Assembly: GCA_023213395.1 (NCBI GenBank)
Contig: CM041465.1
Span: forward strand, 149,241,741 to 149,305,740
From: Cycas panzhihuaensis
Lineage: Eukaryota > Cycadophyta
DNA: 64,000 bases
Direction of reading: 5' to 3'
The first letter of the stretch is position 1; every line of letters starts with the position of its first letter. Below are positions 50,456-60,746 of the stretch, piece by piece. The notes beneath the pieces were generated by a model. The model had not been told where the DNA came from. It saw nothing but the letters and a program-made list of their open reading frames with translations, and did no database searches. The position numbers and the translations under genes were made by a program.

Positions 50456-51814
50456 ATGGTTGAAAAAGAAGATGGAGAAATTAGATTTGAAAAGCTTGAG
50501 AAGAACGTAGAAGCCTTGATGCAAATGATGACCCAACTTCTACCTCTAGTCAAGGGAAAAGGCAAAGAGAAGGAAGTTGAAGGAGGATCCACATATGACC
50601 ATAACCATGAAGAGGAAGAGGAGGAGACCTTAAAGCACTCTTTTGAAGAAAGCAAGGGTACTTCATCTCATCAACCCTTGAAGGTGGAGGCAAAGTTGGA
50701 TATTCCAACTTATGATAGAGAGGTAAATGCTGAAAAGTTGGACCATTGGTTGGATCAAATTGAAACCTACTTCATAATTTATGCTTATATTAATACTCAA
50801 AAGATTTCATTTGCTAGGCTTAAGTTATGTAAACATGCATTGACATGGTGGAATGCATATTTGAAGACTCATGATGTATCTTCTTTTTCATGGATGGATT
50901 TTAAGAAAATAATAAAGAAGCAATACTACCCCATAGGTCATGAGGAAGACCAATGGGTCACTTGGCAATATTTATGCCAAGGGAGAGGTGTAAGTATCCA
51001 AGACTATACTTCTTTATTTTTTAGGCATGGCATGCTACTTGGTATTAATATGGATGAATATGTCACTCTTATGAAATTCATTGGAGGATTACATAAATAC
51101 ATAAGGAACGAACTAAGGCTTTTTAAGGTTCAATCCATTAGAGAAGCAAGTAGAATGACTATGGCAATAGAAAGTAAAAGCAAGAAATCTACATTCATGT
51201 TTAAAGATTCTACTTTTACTTCTAATAAGTATGAAAAGAATCATAAATTGCACCCATCTAAAAGGCAAGAAGAAAATAAGAAAAGAACTAATTTTGTTAA
51301 AAGTTCTAACTATTGTGAGTATTGTGATATTAATGGTCATATTACAACAAAGTGTTGGAAGTTGCATCCAGAGCTAAAGCCAAAGCATATCAAGGATATG
51401 GAATTAAGAAAGAAGGAAAAAGGGAAAGCATTACTTTCTGAGGTGGAGATTCAAAGTGAAGGAGAAGAAGAGAAGGTTACTCTACTTACAAATTATGAAG
51501 ATGATGCTACAAGGGAGGAACTATTTCACTTGAAGCTTCAAGTAGGAAATAGTATTAATGGTACCATTATAGATCTGGGGAGCCAAAAGAATTTGATCTC
51601 AGAAAGTATGGTAAAGAGCATTGGGTTGGTAACCACTCCTCACCCTCATCCATATCCTCTTGGTTGGATCCATAAAGATGTGGAAATGAAAATATCAAAG
51701 CAATGTACACTTAAATTTTCCATCACTAATGATTTTGTTGATGAAGTAATATGTGATGTGGTGCCATTAGATGTATGCCATGTTGTGCTTTGGAGTCCCT
51801 ACTTATGGGATTGA
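50456..51814 (+). CDS. Gag-protease ORF of the CRM-like element, 452 codons
   Basis: The ATG at 50456 is the first of the frame, about 115 bp after the primer site, and opens MVEKEDGEIRFEKLEKN. An acidic N-terminal stretch is followed by the gag core at about residues 85-230 (LDHWLDQIETYF, CKHALTWWNAYLKTH, and GLHKYIRNEL just beyond). A zinc knuckle CEYCDINGHITTKC lies at residues 287-300 with all four ligands. The protease region starts near residue 370 with IIDLGSQKNLIS, where the catalytic triplet reads DLG rather than DSG or DTG. It ends VLWSPYLWD at a TGA; the sister copy has CGA there, so the stop is new and the frame once ran on into pol. Gag forms particles and binds RNA. A gag-like protein could still be made; protease activity is doubtful. 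Confidence 0.75.
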   Translation: MVEKEDGEIRFEKLEKNVEALMQMMTQLLPLVKGKGKEKEVEGGSTYDHNHEEEEEETLKHSFEESKGTSSHQPLKVEAKLDIPTYDREVNAEKLDHWLDQIETYFIIYAYINTQKISFARLKLCKHALTWWNAYLKTHDVSSFSWMDFKKIIKKQYYPIGHEEDQWVTWQYLCQGRGVSIQDYTSLFFRHGMLLGINMDEYVTLMKFIGGLHKYIRNELRLFKVQSIREASRMTMAIESKSKKSTFMFKDSTFTSNKYEKNHKLHPSKRQEENKKRTNFVKSSNYCEYCDINGHITTKCWKLHPELKPKHIKDMELRKKEKGKALLSEVEIQSEGEEEKVTLLTNYEDDATREELFHLKLQVGNSINGTIIDLGSQKNLISESMVKSIGLVTTPHPHPYPLGWIHKDVEMKISKQCTLKFSITNDFVDEVICDVVPLDVCHVVLWSPYLWD

Positions 51815-52160
51815 GATGCACTCTTATATCGAAGGGAGAGAAAGTATCGGTTGATGAAGGATAACAAGGGTTTCATCATAAAGGCCACAAAAAAACACTT
51901 GGATAAGATAGCATTAATTTTAGCTACTCAAGCAAAAAGGATGATCAATGCATATGGTAAATTCGTCATCTTAATGGTAAGTAGAAAAGAAGAGCCAAGA
52001 GATGAAGAAGGTCCTTCTACTCACACTCTTCTTATATCACCTAAACAAATGCAATAAATTGAGGAGTTAAAGACAAGGTATGATATTCTATTTCAACATG
52101 TTGATGGGCTACCACTAAAGAGAAAGATAGAGCATGGAATCACTCTTATAGGAGATGCAC
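51815..52160 (+). pseudogene. Protease to reverse transcriptase linker, interrupted
   Basis: It continues the gag frame after the TGA: DALLYRRERKYRLMKDNKGF, a piece open at 51851-52057, then a TAA where the sister copy has CAA. It then runs into [18 protein letters not shown]. These parts match the minus-strand copy closely. Confidence 0.7.
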
Positions 52161-52162
52161 CA

Positions 52163-52975
52163 TTGTCTAATGTTACTTTGTATAGGCACTCCATTGTAGA
52201 GAATAATGAGATAAAGAGGCAAGTTGAGGAGTTTCTTGATCAAGGGGTCATAAGATCTTCATGTTCACCTTGTGGGTCACCAATTATCTTGGTGCCTAAG
52301 AAGGATGGAGGATGGAGACTGTGTATAGACTTTCGTGTTTTGAATAAAATTATAATTAAAAATCGCTACCCTTTGCCTCACATAGATGATTTGCTTGATC
52401 AAATTTAGCATGCTTGTTATTTTACTAAATTGGATTTGAAAAGTGGTTATCACGAAGTTAGGGTCAAGGAGGAGGACACATGGAAGATGGCCTTCAAAAC
52501 AAAGCAAGGACTCTTTGAATGGATGGTTATGCCTTTCAAATTGTGTAATGCTCCTGCAACATTCATGAGGCTAATGAATGAAATGTTAAGGCCTTACTTG
52601 GATAATTTTGTTATTGTCTATCTTGATGACATTTTGATTTTTAGCAACACATGGGAGGAACATTTACAGCACATAGAAGAAGTTTTAAAGACTATGGCTA
52701 AGCATCATTTGAAGCTTAATGTGAAGAAGTGTGAATTTGGTAAGGAGAACTTGATCTTCTTAGGCTTTGTGGTTGGAGGAGGAAACTTGAGCATCGATCC
52801 ACTCAAGACTCAAGCCATCCTTAAATGGCCTTGGCCAACAAACATCACAGAGGTGAGAAGTTTTTTAGGAGCTTGTCAATACTTGAGGAAGTTTGTTCTT
52901 CATTTCTCACAGGTTGCAGCACCTCTACATGGATTGACAAAATCTAGTAAAAAGTTTACTTGAGGTTCAAGGAGG
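52163..52975 (+). pseudogene. Gypsy reverse transcriptase, one stop and one frameshift
   Basis: Motifs in order: [90 protein letters not shown] and the active site VYLDDILIFS with YLDD at 52619-52630. Then come KCEFGKENLIFLGFVV and VRSFLGACQYLRKFV. A TAG at 52408 replaces the CAG of the sister copy. Near 52962-52970 a TGG-to-TGA change and a one-base loss, seen against the sister copy, break the frame at the start of RNase H. The enzyme would copy element RNA into DNA; the catalytic residues are intact but the ORF is not. Confidence 0.85.
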
Positions 52976-53520
52976 AAGAAGCTTTTCTTCTTTTAAAGAA
53001 GAAAATTTATGAAGCACCAGTTTTGGCAATACCAAATTTGCAAAGGCCTTTTGAAGTAGAAGCTGATGCAAGTGGAAATGTGATGGGAGCTATCCTTATT
53101 CAAGATGGGAAGCCTATTGCTTACCATTCAAAAGTCTTCATCCCTCAAGTGAAGAACTACCTAACATATGATCGAAAAATGTTCACACTTCATCAAGCAT
53201 GCAAGCATAGGAGGTCATACTTACTCAGAAAAGAGGTTGTAGTTCATACTAATCATAAGCCTCTTCAATTTTTACAAACTTAAAGTAAATTATAGCAAGC
53301 AAGACACATGAAGTGGATGAGTTATTTACAACAATTCAATATTGTAATTAAGTATAAAAAGGGATCTAATAACAAAATTACTGATATGTTATCTAGACCA
53401 CCTTGTTCCACTTCTTCTTCTACTTTTATTTGTAGTTCCCTTATGAGTTTGCAGGTGGAGCCAATGCATCATGAAGAGCACAAAGACTTGTACCATGAAG
53501 ATGAAGCTTTGAAGGAATAA
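52960..53520 (+). pseudogene. RNase H and linker of the CRM-like element
   Basis: It reads EEEAFLLLKKKIYEAPVLAI, FEVEADASGNVMGAIL (the ADAS RNase H start), KPIAYHSKVF, YDRKMFTLHQACKH and VVVHTNHKPLQFLQT. A TAA at 53281-53283 ends it, then SKL and a TAG, then QARHMKWMSYLQQFN on to 53520. The TAA is also present in the minus-strand copy, so it may predate both insertions; the TAG is unique to this copy. Confidence 0.8.
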
Positions 53521-54709
53521 TTAGAGAACCTAGCGAAAGGAAGACCTTCCCAGCTTGCTTGGAAGGATGGTCTACTTTTCAAAGGGGAGTAGCTCTATGT
53601 TCCATCAAAAGGAGATAAGATCAAGTGGCTTAGAGAAGCCCATACTTCTAAAGTAGCTGGTCACTTTGGTATAGAGAAGACTTTAGCAAACTTGAGAAGA
53701 TATGTTGTATGGCCAAAAATACAAAATGATGTAAAAAAAATATGTAAAAGGATGTGTAATATGTAATACTTCTAAGCCTTCTTCTAGAAAATTAGGATTG
53801 TATACACCACTTCCTATTCCCACTAGACCTTGGGAAAGTATCTTCATTGATTTCTTAGGGGGACTTCCCATGACTAGGAAGGGACATGATTATCTTTTTG
53901 TTATTGTAGATAGGTTTAGTAAAATGATATATCTAATACCTTGTAAGAAGACAATCACAGGTACATGAGCAACTGAGTTATTCTTCGAGCATGTATGGAA
54001 GAATTTTGGCTTGCCTTCTTCCATCATTTCAGATTGGGACAATCAATTCCTTTCATCATTTTGGAAGTCACTATGGGAGATGATGGATACCAAATTGAAG
54101 AGGAGTACAAGTTTCCATCCTCAAATAGATGGACAAATCAAAGTAATGAACAGAACTTTGGTACATTTATTGAGGGGATATAATTCCAAGCATCCAAAGA
54201 CTTGGGATGAATCATTAGCTTTTCTACAATTTGCATTTAATAGAGCAATGCATGCATCACACTCTAAAGCACCTTTTGAAGTTTGTTTGGGATACTTACC
54301 TCAAAGTCCATTTGACTTAGAGTTTTCCATACAAGCTAAGGAAGGATCCGTCAAAGAGAAGGAGGAGCATGATAAGGATTTAAGATATTTAGAGAAGATC
54401 TAGAGAGTCCACAAAGAAGTACATGATCAACTTCTAAGGACTCAACAAAAGTACAAGGAAAGACATGACAAGCATGGATAAGAGTGTACTTTTCAAGAAG
54501 GATATTTAGTATGGTTATACTTGAGCAAGGAGAGGTTAAAAGGAGAAGGCAAGAAACTCAAACCTATAAGGTATGGACCATTCATGATTTTGAGAAAAGT
54601 AGGTGGCAATGCTTTCCAACTTGATCTTCCACCTTATATGCAAATATATTTAGTAGTAAATGCTGAATACTTAAAACTCTTTGAGCCCTCCATGCTAGAT
54701 GAGGAATAG
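53521..54709 (+). pseudogene. Gypsy integrase of the CRM-like element, catalytic glutamate lost
   Basis: The zinc-binding start reads REAHTSKVAGHFGIEKT near 53630. The core shows SIFIDFLGGLP (first Asp near 53845), IISDWDNQFLSS (second Asp near 54030) and GQIKVMNRTL, where lysine (AAA at 54140-54142) stands at the position of the catalytic glutamate that the sister copy keeps (TEVVNRTL). The end reads AFNRAMHASHSKAPFEV, KERLKGEGKKLKPIRYGPF and YMQIYLVVNAEYLKLFEPS, and stops at TAG 54707-54709, where the sister copy reads on. Stops also occur near 53518 and 53966. Even if translated, it should be inactive for strand transfer. Confidence 0.85.
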
Positions 54710-54895
54710 GACCAATTCACTTTACCTTCAGTTAATGATTTGTATTTGGAAAGTGAGGAACCTCTCAAGGAAGATTGTATCTTGGAGAGAAAATCTACCA
54801 AAACAAGACATAAGACACATGAATCTTTCAGGATTAGAGTAGTAGGGAAATTGCTTAGTAAGGCCAAGTGGTTTAGTAGGAAACAAGGAGAATAA
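54710..54895 (+). pseudogene. C-terminal tail of the polyprotein, CR-motif-like
   Basis: In frame after the TAG: DQFTLPSVNDLYLESEE, KEDCILERKSTKTRH, RVVGKLLSKAKWFSRKQGE and a TAA at about 54894. A tail of this kind, with a basic K-W-x-R segment after integrase, resembles from memory the CR motif of CRM chromoviruses, which has been proposed to direct integration to centromeres. No chromodomain of the usual type was seen. Confidence 0.5.
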
Positions 54896-54944
54896 CACTC
54901 CCCCCATCTCCAATTCTAAGCCAAACAGGAGTTGGCTATTTTCC

Positions 54945-54960
54945 AAGGAAGGGGGAGCCA
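54945..54960 (+). other. Polypurine tract
   Basis: AAGGAAGGGGGAGCCA directly before the 3' LTR. Confidence 0.8.
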
Positions 54961-56012
54961 TGATCCAAGAGGATCTACCATATGTTTACAGGATGCGGAA
55001 AAGGCTAGGCATTGGAATAACTGAAAGAGATATGGCTAAATGGTATCAAAATTATATTAAATTTTGTGTAAAGGTAGAATACACATCCCAATAGATGTGT
55101 ACAAAAGGTGGGGTTCAGAAAATATCATTTGATTAGAGTTCAAGCCTTGTTTTGCATAAAATTAATCCCATAGCTAGCAGAAAAAAATAGCAAATACATA
55201 TTATTACTAAATGAATACAAATACCACCAAATGACATCTAAATGAGATAAAATTTTTTGAAAGCAGAGGAGGCATATGTTCCTATACATGTACCAAATTT
55301 TAGCCAAATTGGAGTTCGTTAAGGTTAGTTACAAGCCACAACTTTTAAGAATTACATGAAGGCCACTTGGACAGCAGAAAAATAACAAATACATATTATA
55401 ACTAAGTGAATAAAAATGTAGTCAAATGACATCCAAATAAGTTTAAATTTTTAGTAATTGGAGGAGACATATGTTCCTATATATGTACCAAATTTGAGCC
55501 AAATTGGAGTCAGTTAAGATTAGTTACAAGCTAAAACTTTTTAAGAATTGCATGAAGGCCACTTGTACAACATGCATTCTAGTGGTTAGTGGTTATACTT
55601 GCATGATTGCCACTTGTTAAACATGCAATTTTGGTTTCTTTCTATAAATTAAGCCCTATTATGGGTTGGAGTGGTGGTTCTTGGGGACTTGACTTGGGAA
55701 GCATCCTTGGAGAAGTATTTTGGAGGGTTGGAGTCCCCCTTATGGTATAATTGTATCATTTATTCCTTGTAATTTTACCATTCTTTTGCTAGTTGATTTC
55801 TCCACCATTAAATGGAGATTTTCATAGTTTAATAAAAGTACTACTCCTCATACTTTTAGATCAATGTCAAGAATAAATGATTTAGTGTAGAATTTCCTTT
55901 CGTGGGCCCATTATTGTTTTGATGTTATTGAGTTTTCTACACTAACTCCCAGGATCTCAAGGAGAAAAGGTTGATAATTGACTTCTTCACCAACTAAGCT
56001 CTTTTGGGATCA
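54961..56012 (+). repeat. 3' LTR of the plus-strand CRM-like element
   Basis: Starts TGATCCAAGAGG and ends GGGATCA. The last 440 bases differ from the 5' LTR at about 12 positions, whereas the U3 part differs at roughly one base in ten. Confidence 0.92.
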
Positions 56013-56017
56013 ACATG

Positions 56018-56836
56018 TCTATTTGTTGCATGTTTCCATGAGCTTGCATCCCTTGTATACATCTTGCCTCACATACCATTACTTTTCCAATCCCTCTCCT
56101 CTTTTTTGCATTTGAAATTTAAAAGAAAGTGAGGACATGCATGAGTGAGCAAATAAGTGGTTTTGTTTATGTTGTTCTTTTCCTTCTTTCAAGAAATAAC
56201 CTATCTTACATATAAGAACACAACATCATATACACAAACCCAACCCTACATAGGTCATATACCAACCTACATGCAAAAGAATTGGAACTTTTCCATTGTC
56301 ACCTCACATCCCTAAAACTATCTTAGATATAGCGCCTTAAGGGCATCTCTCCTTTAAGGCCCAATTTCCTCATTATTTTTTGTTGCACTCATTACGACTA
56401 AGTAACCTTAGTGTAACCTTTGAGTTAGTTCCACACCCGTAGGATTGGTCACCTCTCTATTCCTTCATGAGTGCACACTACTTCCACCTCTTACCTAAAA
56501 CCACCTCTCCTATCTCTTTCTTCCCAAGAAAGGAGTCATCCTCTTGCTTGTCTTCTCCTCCCACTTTTGGCCATCGAAGGACGAGAGGGCCCATCTTCTA
56601 AGGTTACTTGGGAACATGAGGATATCCCTCATCTCTTTCACCCCCAAACTAAGGTAGAGTTGCTTTAAAGAGAGTTTGTGTTCTATTTGTGGGTCCTAAA
56701 CCTGCATTCCAATGCATGGATGTCCCTTTGTGGGTAATCTCCTTCACTTGATAAATAGATCTTTACCCTAGGACCTCTTCGTTGGTTGACTTGATCTTAA
56801 CCAAGTATGGTTACCACCCTCAGAGGTGCAATTCCA
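56018..56836 (+). repeat. 5' LTR of the second Tat-type element, right part
   Basis: Sequence resumes after the ACATG duplication and runs to GCAATTCCA, directly before a Tat-type primer-binding site. Joined with 47006-49271 it makes an LTR of about 3.09 kb. Confidence 0.65.
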
Positions 56837-56857
56837 CTGGTGACCATACTGGGGATC
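56837..56857 (+). other. Primer-binding site of the second Tat element
   Basis: CTGGTGACCATACTGGGGAT follows the LTR end, matching the layout of the first Tat element's site at 35715. Confidence 0.6.
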
Positions 56858-56899
56858 AGCTAGTAAGGGATTAATCCTCTCTCCCTGAAGGAAGGATGG

Positions 56900-57197
56900 A
56901 TCTAGGAGATAAATCACTCACATGCACATAATGGCAATGGAGAATGAAAAAGAAGATGAAACAAGATATGAGAGCAAGCTTGGAGGTGAGAATAAATAAT
57001 TACTCCCTCCTTGAGAATTCTCTTTTTATTATTGAGGGTGAGCATTAGGGTTAGGATTTTTCCACCTAATGACATGAACCTGAAATTACATCTAAATAAA
57101 CATAAAGTATATTTTATTAAGAGACTAATGCTAATAATATATCTTAAGGTCACATAATTAATCTACACAAATGACCTTGATACATTAACATCTTTCA
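56900..57197 (-). repeat. 3' LTR of a minus-strand copia element (lower end approximate)
   Basis: On the minus strand TGAAAGATGTTAATG starts right after the polypurine tract AAGGGGGGGAT (57198-57210). The other end cannot be fixed because no second LTR lies in the window. Confidence 0.55.
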
Positions 57198-57210
57198 ATC
57201 CCCCCCTTAA

Positions 57211-57660
57211 TGGTGGAAGGTCATTTTCAGAAAATCTATTCTATGAAGTCTTCATTTGAGCCTCATTATTACAATGAAATTCTAAATGACACTTTTGTGG
57301 GAAAACCCTCATGGGGAATAAAAACCCACGAACTTTCTAACATCTATAGCCCCTTTCATAATGGCTAAGGTGGCTCTTTGATGTAGCCTAATAGCTAAGT
57401 AGCTTAAATGTGTAGCTTAATCTGCTAAGTCTCTATATACTATTTGGTCATTCCCTATGCCCTTTTGGGTTTTCACAGGTTTTGATTTTCCAAAACAAGT
57501 ACAACCCTTATCCTTTCATGCCCATATGGGGTTTTCACAAAGAGGATAGAGTAGAGACTTACTCTTATTTTTCTGTGTCCATAAGGGGTTTTCACGAAGA
57601 GAATAGAGTATGATGATCCTGTTGCCATCTTCTTTGATCAATCAAAGATGGAGGCCCTAA
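57211..57660 (-). other. Copia 3' untranslated region
   Basis: Between the RNase H relic and the polypurine tract. It contains two versions of the phrase GGGTTTTCAC (about 57468-57478 and 57529-57540). No coding signal was read. Confidence 0.45.
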
Positions 57661-58485
57661 GGCTAAACTTCCTTCAGAACTGTTCAAACTTCACCCTTTG
57701 TAGTAGTTTGGTGAAGATATCGGCCACTTGATCCGGTGGGATGAATCTAATTGAATTGTGCCATCATAAACAAGTTTCCTAATCCGGTGGACTTTCGTAC
57801 TTATGTGTTTAGTACGATCATAAAATATAGGATTTTTTGCCATGCAAATTGCTGATTGATTATCCACATGAAGACTCGTAGGACTTGTTTAGGTGATATT
57901 CAATGTTTTCAATAATTTTCTTAGCCATATCACCTCTTTACTGGTCTCAGAAGTAGTAATGTATTCAACTTTGGCAGTTGAATCTGTAACTATCTTCTGC
58001 CATTTGAATCTCCCTGATATTGGTGTTGTTCCAAGAAATGTTACATATCCAGATGTAGATCTTCCTATATCTTTATCTCCTACAAAGTTTGAGTATGTGT
58101 ATGTAGAAAGCTTGAAGTCTGAATTAGGTTCATACAACAAACCATATTTGTTGGTCATCTTAAGGTATCTCAACACTCGCACTGCTACCTGCTAATGATT
58201 CTGCTTAGGATTTGTCATATAACGAGTAAGAATACCAATAGAGTGTATGATATTTGGCCTTGTATTGGTAGTGTAGATGAGACTACCTACAAGTTTCCTG
58301 TAGAGTGTTGCGTATGCCTCCCTAGTGTCACCTTCAACTGAGAGTTTGGTGTTAGGATCCATAGGTAACATCACTGGTCGAGCATCTTCTAATTGAAACT
58401 TGGTTAGAAGATCATTGATGTATTTTTCTTGGGAGAGGAAAATTTTTTCATTATTTTGTGTTACTTCAATTCCCAAGTAATATTT
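57660..58485 (-). pseudogene. Copia reverse transcriptase end and RNase H, cut by a gypsy LTR
   Basis: Read from 58485 downward: KYYLGIEVTQNNEKIFLSQE and a YINDLLTKFQLEDA stretch, then LYRKLVGSLIYTTNTRPNI. A single TAG near 58190 precedes VRVLRYLKMTNKYGLLY. RNase H continues with DKDIGRSTSGYVTFLG, SRFKWQK-type residues (here SGRFKWQK), TAKVEYIT and EVIWLRKLL. Lower down are VDNQSAICMAKNP and, in a shifted frame, DQVADIFTKLLQRVKF near 57720. It is much better preserved than the other copia relics here, so it is relatively recent. The N-terminal part of pol would lie beyond the gypsy insertion, right of the window. Confidence 0.85.
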
Positions 58486-59546
58486 TGATCCCAAAAGAGC
58501 TTAGTTGGTGAAGAAGTCAATTATCAACCTTTTCTCCTTGAGATCCTGGGAGTTAGTGTAGAAATCTCAATAACATCAAAACAACAATGAGCTCACGATA
58601 GGAAATTCTATACCAAATCATTTATCTTTGAAATTGATCGAAAAGTATGAGCAGTAGTACTTTTATTAAACTATGAAAATCTCTATTTAATGGTGGAGAA
58701 ATCAACTAGAAAAAGAATGGTAAAATTACAAGGAATAAATGATACAATTATACCATAAGGGGGACTCCAACCCTCCAAAATGCTTCTCTAAGGATGCTTC
58801 CCAAGTCAAGTGCCTTTCAACTCCAAGAACCCCCTCTCCAACCCCTAATAGGGCTTAATTTATATAAATAAACCAAAATTGCATGTTTAATAAGTGGCAA
58901 TCATGCAAGTATAACCGCTAACCACCAGAATGCATGTTGTCCAAGTGGCCTTCATGCAATTCTTAAATAGTTGCAGCTTGTAACTAATCTTAGCGGATCC
59001 CAATTTGGCTAACATTTGGAAAACATATAGGAACACATGTCCCCTATACTTCCTCAAAATTCTAGCTTATTTGGATGTCATTTGACTGCATTTTTATTCC
59101 TTTAATTATAATATGTATTTGCTATTTTTCTACTGTCCAAGTGGCCTTCATGTAATTCTTAATAGTTGTGGCTTATAACTGACCTTAACTAAATTCAATT
59201 CATCTCAAACTTGGTACATATATAGTAACAATGTATTCTCCACTTCTTTAAAATTTTAGCTTATTTGAATGTCATTTGTCTATATTTTGATTCATTTAAT
59301 GATAATATATATTTGCTATGTTTTTTCTGTTAGCTGTGGGATTAATTTTATGTAAAACAAGGCTTGAACTCTAATCAAATGATATTTTCTGAACCCCACC
59401 TTTTGTAAACATCTAGTGGGATGTGTCTTCTAGATTTACACAAAATTTTATATAATTTTGATACCATTTGGCCATATCTCTTTTAGTTATACCAATGCCT
59501 AGCATTTTCTGCATCCTGTAAACATATGGTAGATCCTCTTGGATCA
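58486..59546 (-). repeat. 3' LTR of the minus-strand CRM-like copy
   Basis: Runs from TGATCCC to GGATCA on the plus strand and aligns with 54961-56012. The U3 tandem duplication is visible from GTCCAAGTGGCCTTCATG recurring at 58939 and 59136. The polypurine tract lies at 59547-59562. Confidence 0.9.
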
Positions 59547-59587
59547 TGGCTCCCCCTTCCTTGGAAAATAACCAACTCCTGTTTGGC

Positions 59588-60746
59588 TTAGAATTGGAGA
59601 TTGGGGAAGTGTTGTTCTCCTTGTTGCCTACTAAACCACTTGGACTTACTAGGCAATTTCCCTACTACTCCAATCCTGAAAGATTCATATATCTTATGTC
59701 TTGTTTTGGTAGATTTTCTCTCCAAGATACAATCTTCCTTGAGAGGCTCCTCACTTTCCAAATACAAATCATCAACTGAAGGTAAAGTGAACTGGTCTTG
59801 TTCCTCATATAGCATGGAGGGCTCAAAGAGTTTTAAGTATTCAGCATTTACTACTTAATATATTTGCATATAAGGTGGAAGATCAAGTTGGAAAGCATTG
59901 CCACCTACTTTTCTCAAAATCTTGAATGGTCCATACCTTATAGGTTTGAGTTTCTTGCCTTCTCCTTTTAACCTCTCTTTGCTCAAGTATAACCATACTA
60001 AATCTCCTTCTTGAAAAGTACACTCTTGCCTATGCTTGTCATGTCTTTCCTTGTACTTTTATTGAGTCCTTAGAAGTTGATCATGTACTTCATTGGACTC
60101 TCCGGATCTTCTCTAAGTATCTTAAAGCCTTGTCATGCTCCTCCTTCTCTTTGACGGATCCTTCCTTAGCTTGCATGGAAAACTCTAAGTCAAATGGACT
60201 TTGAGGTAAGTATCCCAAACAAACTTCAAAAGGTGCTTTAGAGTGTGATGCATGCATTGCTCTATTAAATGCAAATTGTAGAAAAGCCAATGATTCATCC
60301 CAAGTCTTTGGATGCTTGGAATTGTATCCCCTCAATAAATGTACCAAAGTTCTGTTCACTACTTCAGTTTGTCCATCTGTTTGAGGATGGAAACTTGTAC
60401 TCCTCTTCAATTTAGTATCCATCATCTCCCATAGTGACTTCCAAAATGATGAAAGGAATCGAGTGTCCCGATCTGAAATGATGGAAGAAGGCAAGCCAAA
60501 ATTCTTCCATACATGCTCAAAGAATAACTCAGCCGCTCTTGTACCTGTGATTGTCTTTTTACAAGGTATTAGACATATTATTTTACTGAACCTATCTACA
60601 ACAACAAAAAGATAATCATGTCCCTTCCTAGTCATGGGAAGTCCCCCTAAAAAATCAATGGAGATACTTTCCCAAGGTCTAGTGGGAATAGGAAGTGGTG
60701 TATACAATCCTAATTTTCTAGAAGAAGGCTTAGAAGTATTACACAT
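59588..60746 (-). pseudogene. Integrase and C-terminal tail, minus-strand CRM-like copy
   Basis: The piece 60746-60090 (218 codons) holds the integrase core with all three acidic residues: SISIDFLGGLP, IISDRDTRFLSS and GQTEVVNRTL (glutamate codon at 60365-60363). It ends AFNRAMHASHSKAPFEV and KIRRVQ at a frame break near 60090. Beyond it, 60089-59830 reads the GKKLKPIRYGPF and LDLPPYMQIY region. The piece 59815-59588 holds the CR-like tail (SVDDLYLESEE, ERKSTKTRHKIYESF, GKLPSKSKWFSRQQGE), ending just before the polypurine tract. The core itself looks catalytically sound. Confidence 0.85.

Larger units (their letters stand above)
49272..56012 (+). mobile_element. Ty3/gypsy chromovirus-type (CRM-like) element, plus strand
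   Basis: LTRs of 1051 bp (49272-50322) and 1052 bp (54961-56012) start TGATYC and end GGGATCA. Flanks GCATG (49267-49271) and ACATG (56013-56017) match at 4 of 5 positions as a target duplication. The primer site is TGGTATCAGAGCC at 50328 and the polypurine tract precedes 54961. Gag, protease, reverse transcriptase, RNase H and integrase lie in gypsy order, interrupted by stops and one clear frameshift. The integrase C-terminal region (KERLKGEGKKLKPIRYGPF, LDLPPYMQIY) and the tail after it resemble the CRM clade of chromoviruses. It sits inside the LTR of the second Tat element. Confidence 0.92.

Noticed and set aside
57893-58195. 100-codon plus-strand ORF over the copia RNase H
   Set aside because: It is the antisense of the well-matched copia RNase H frame on the minus strand.
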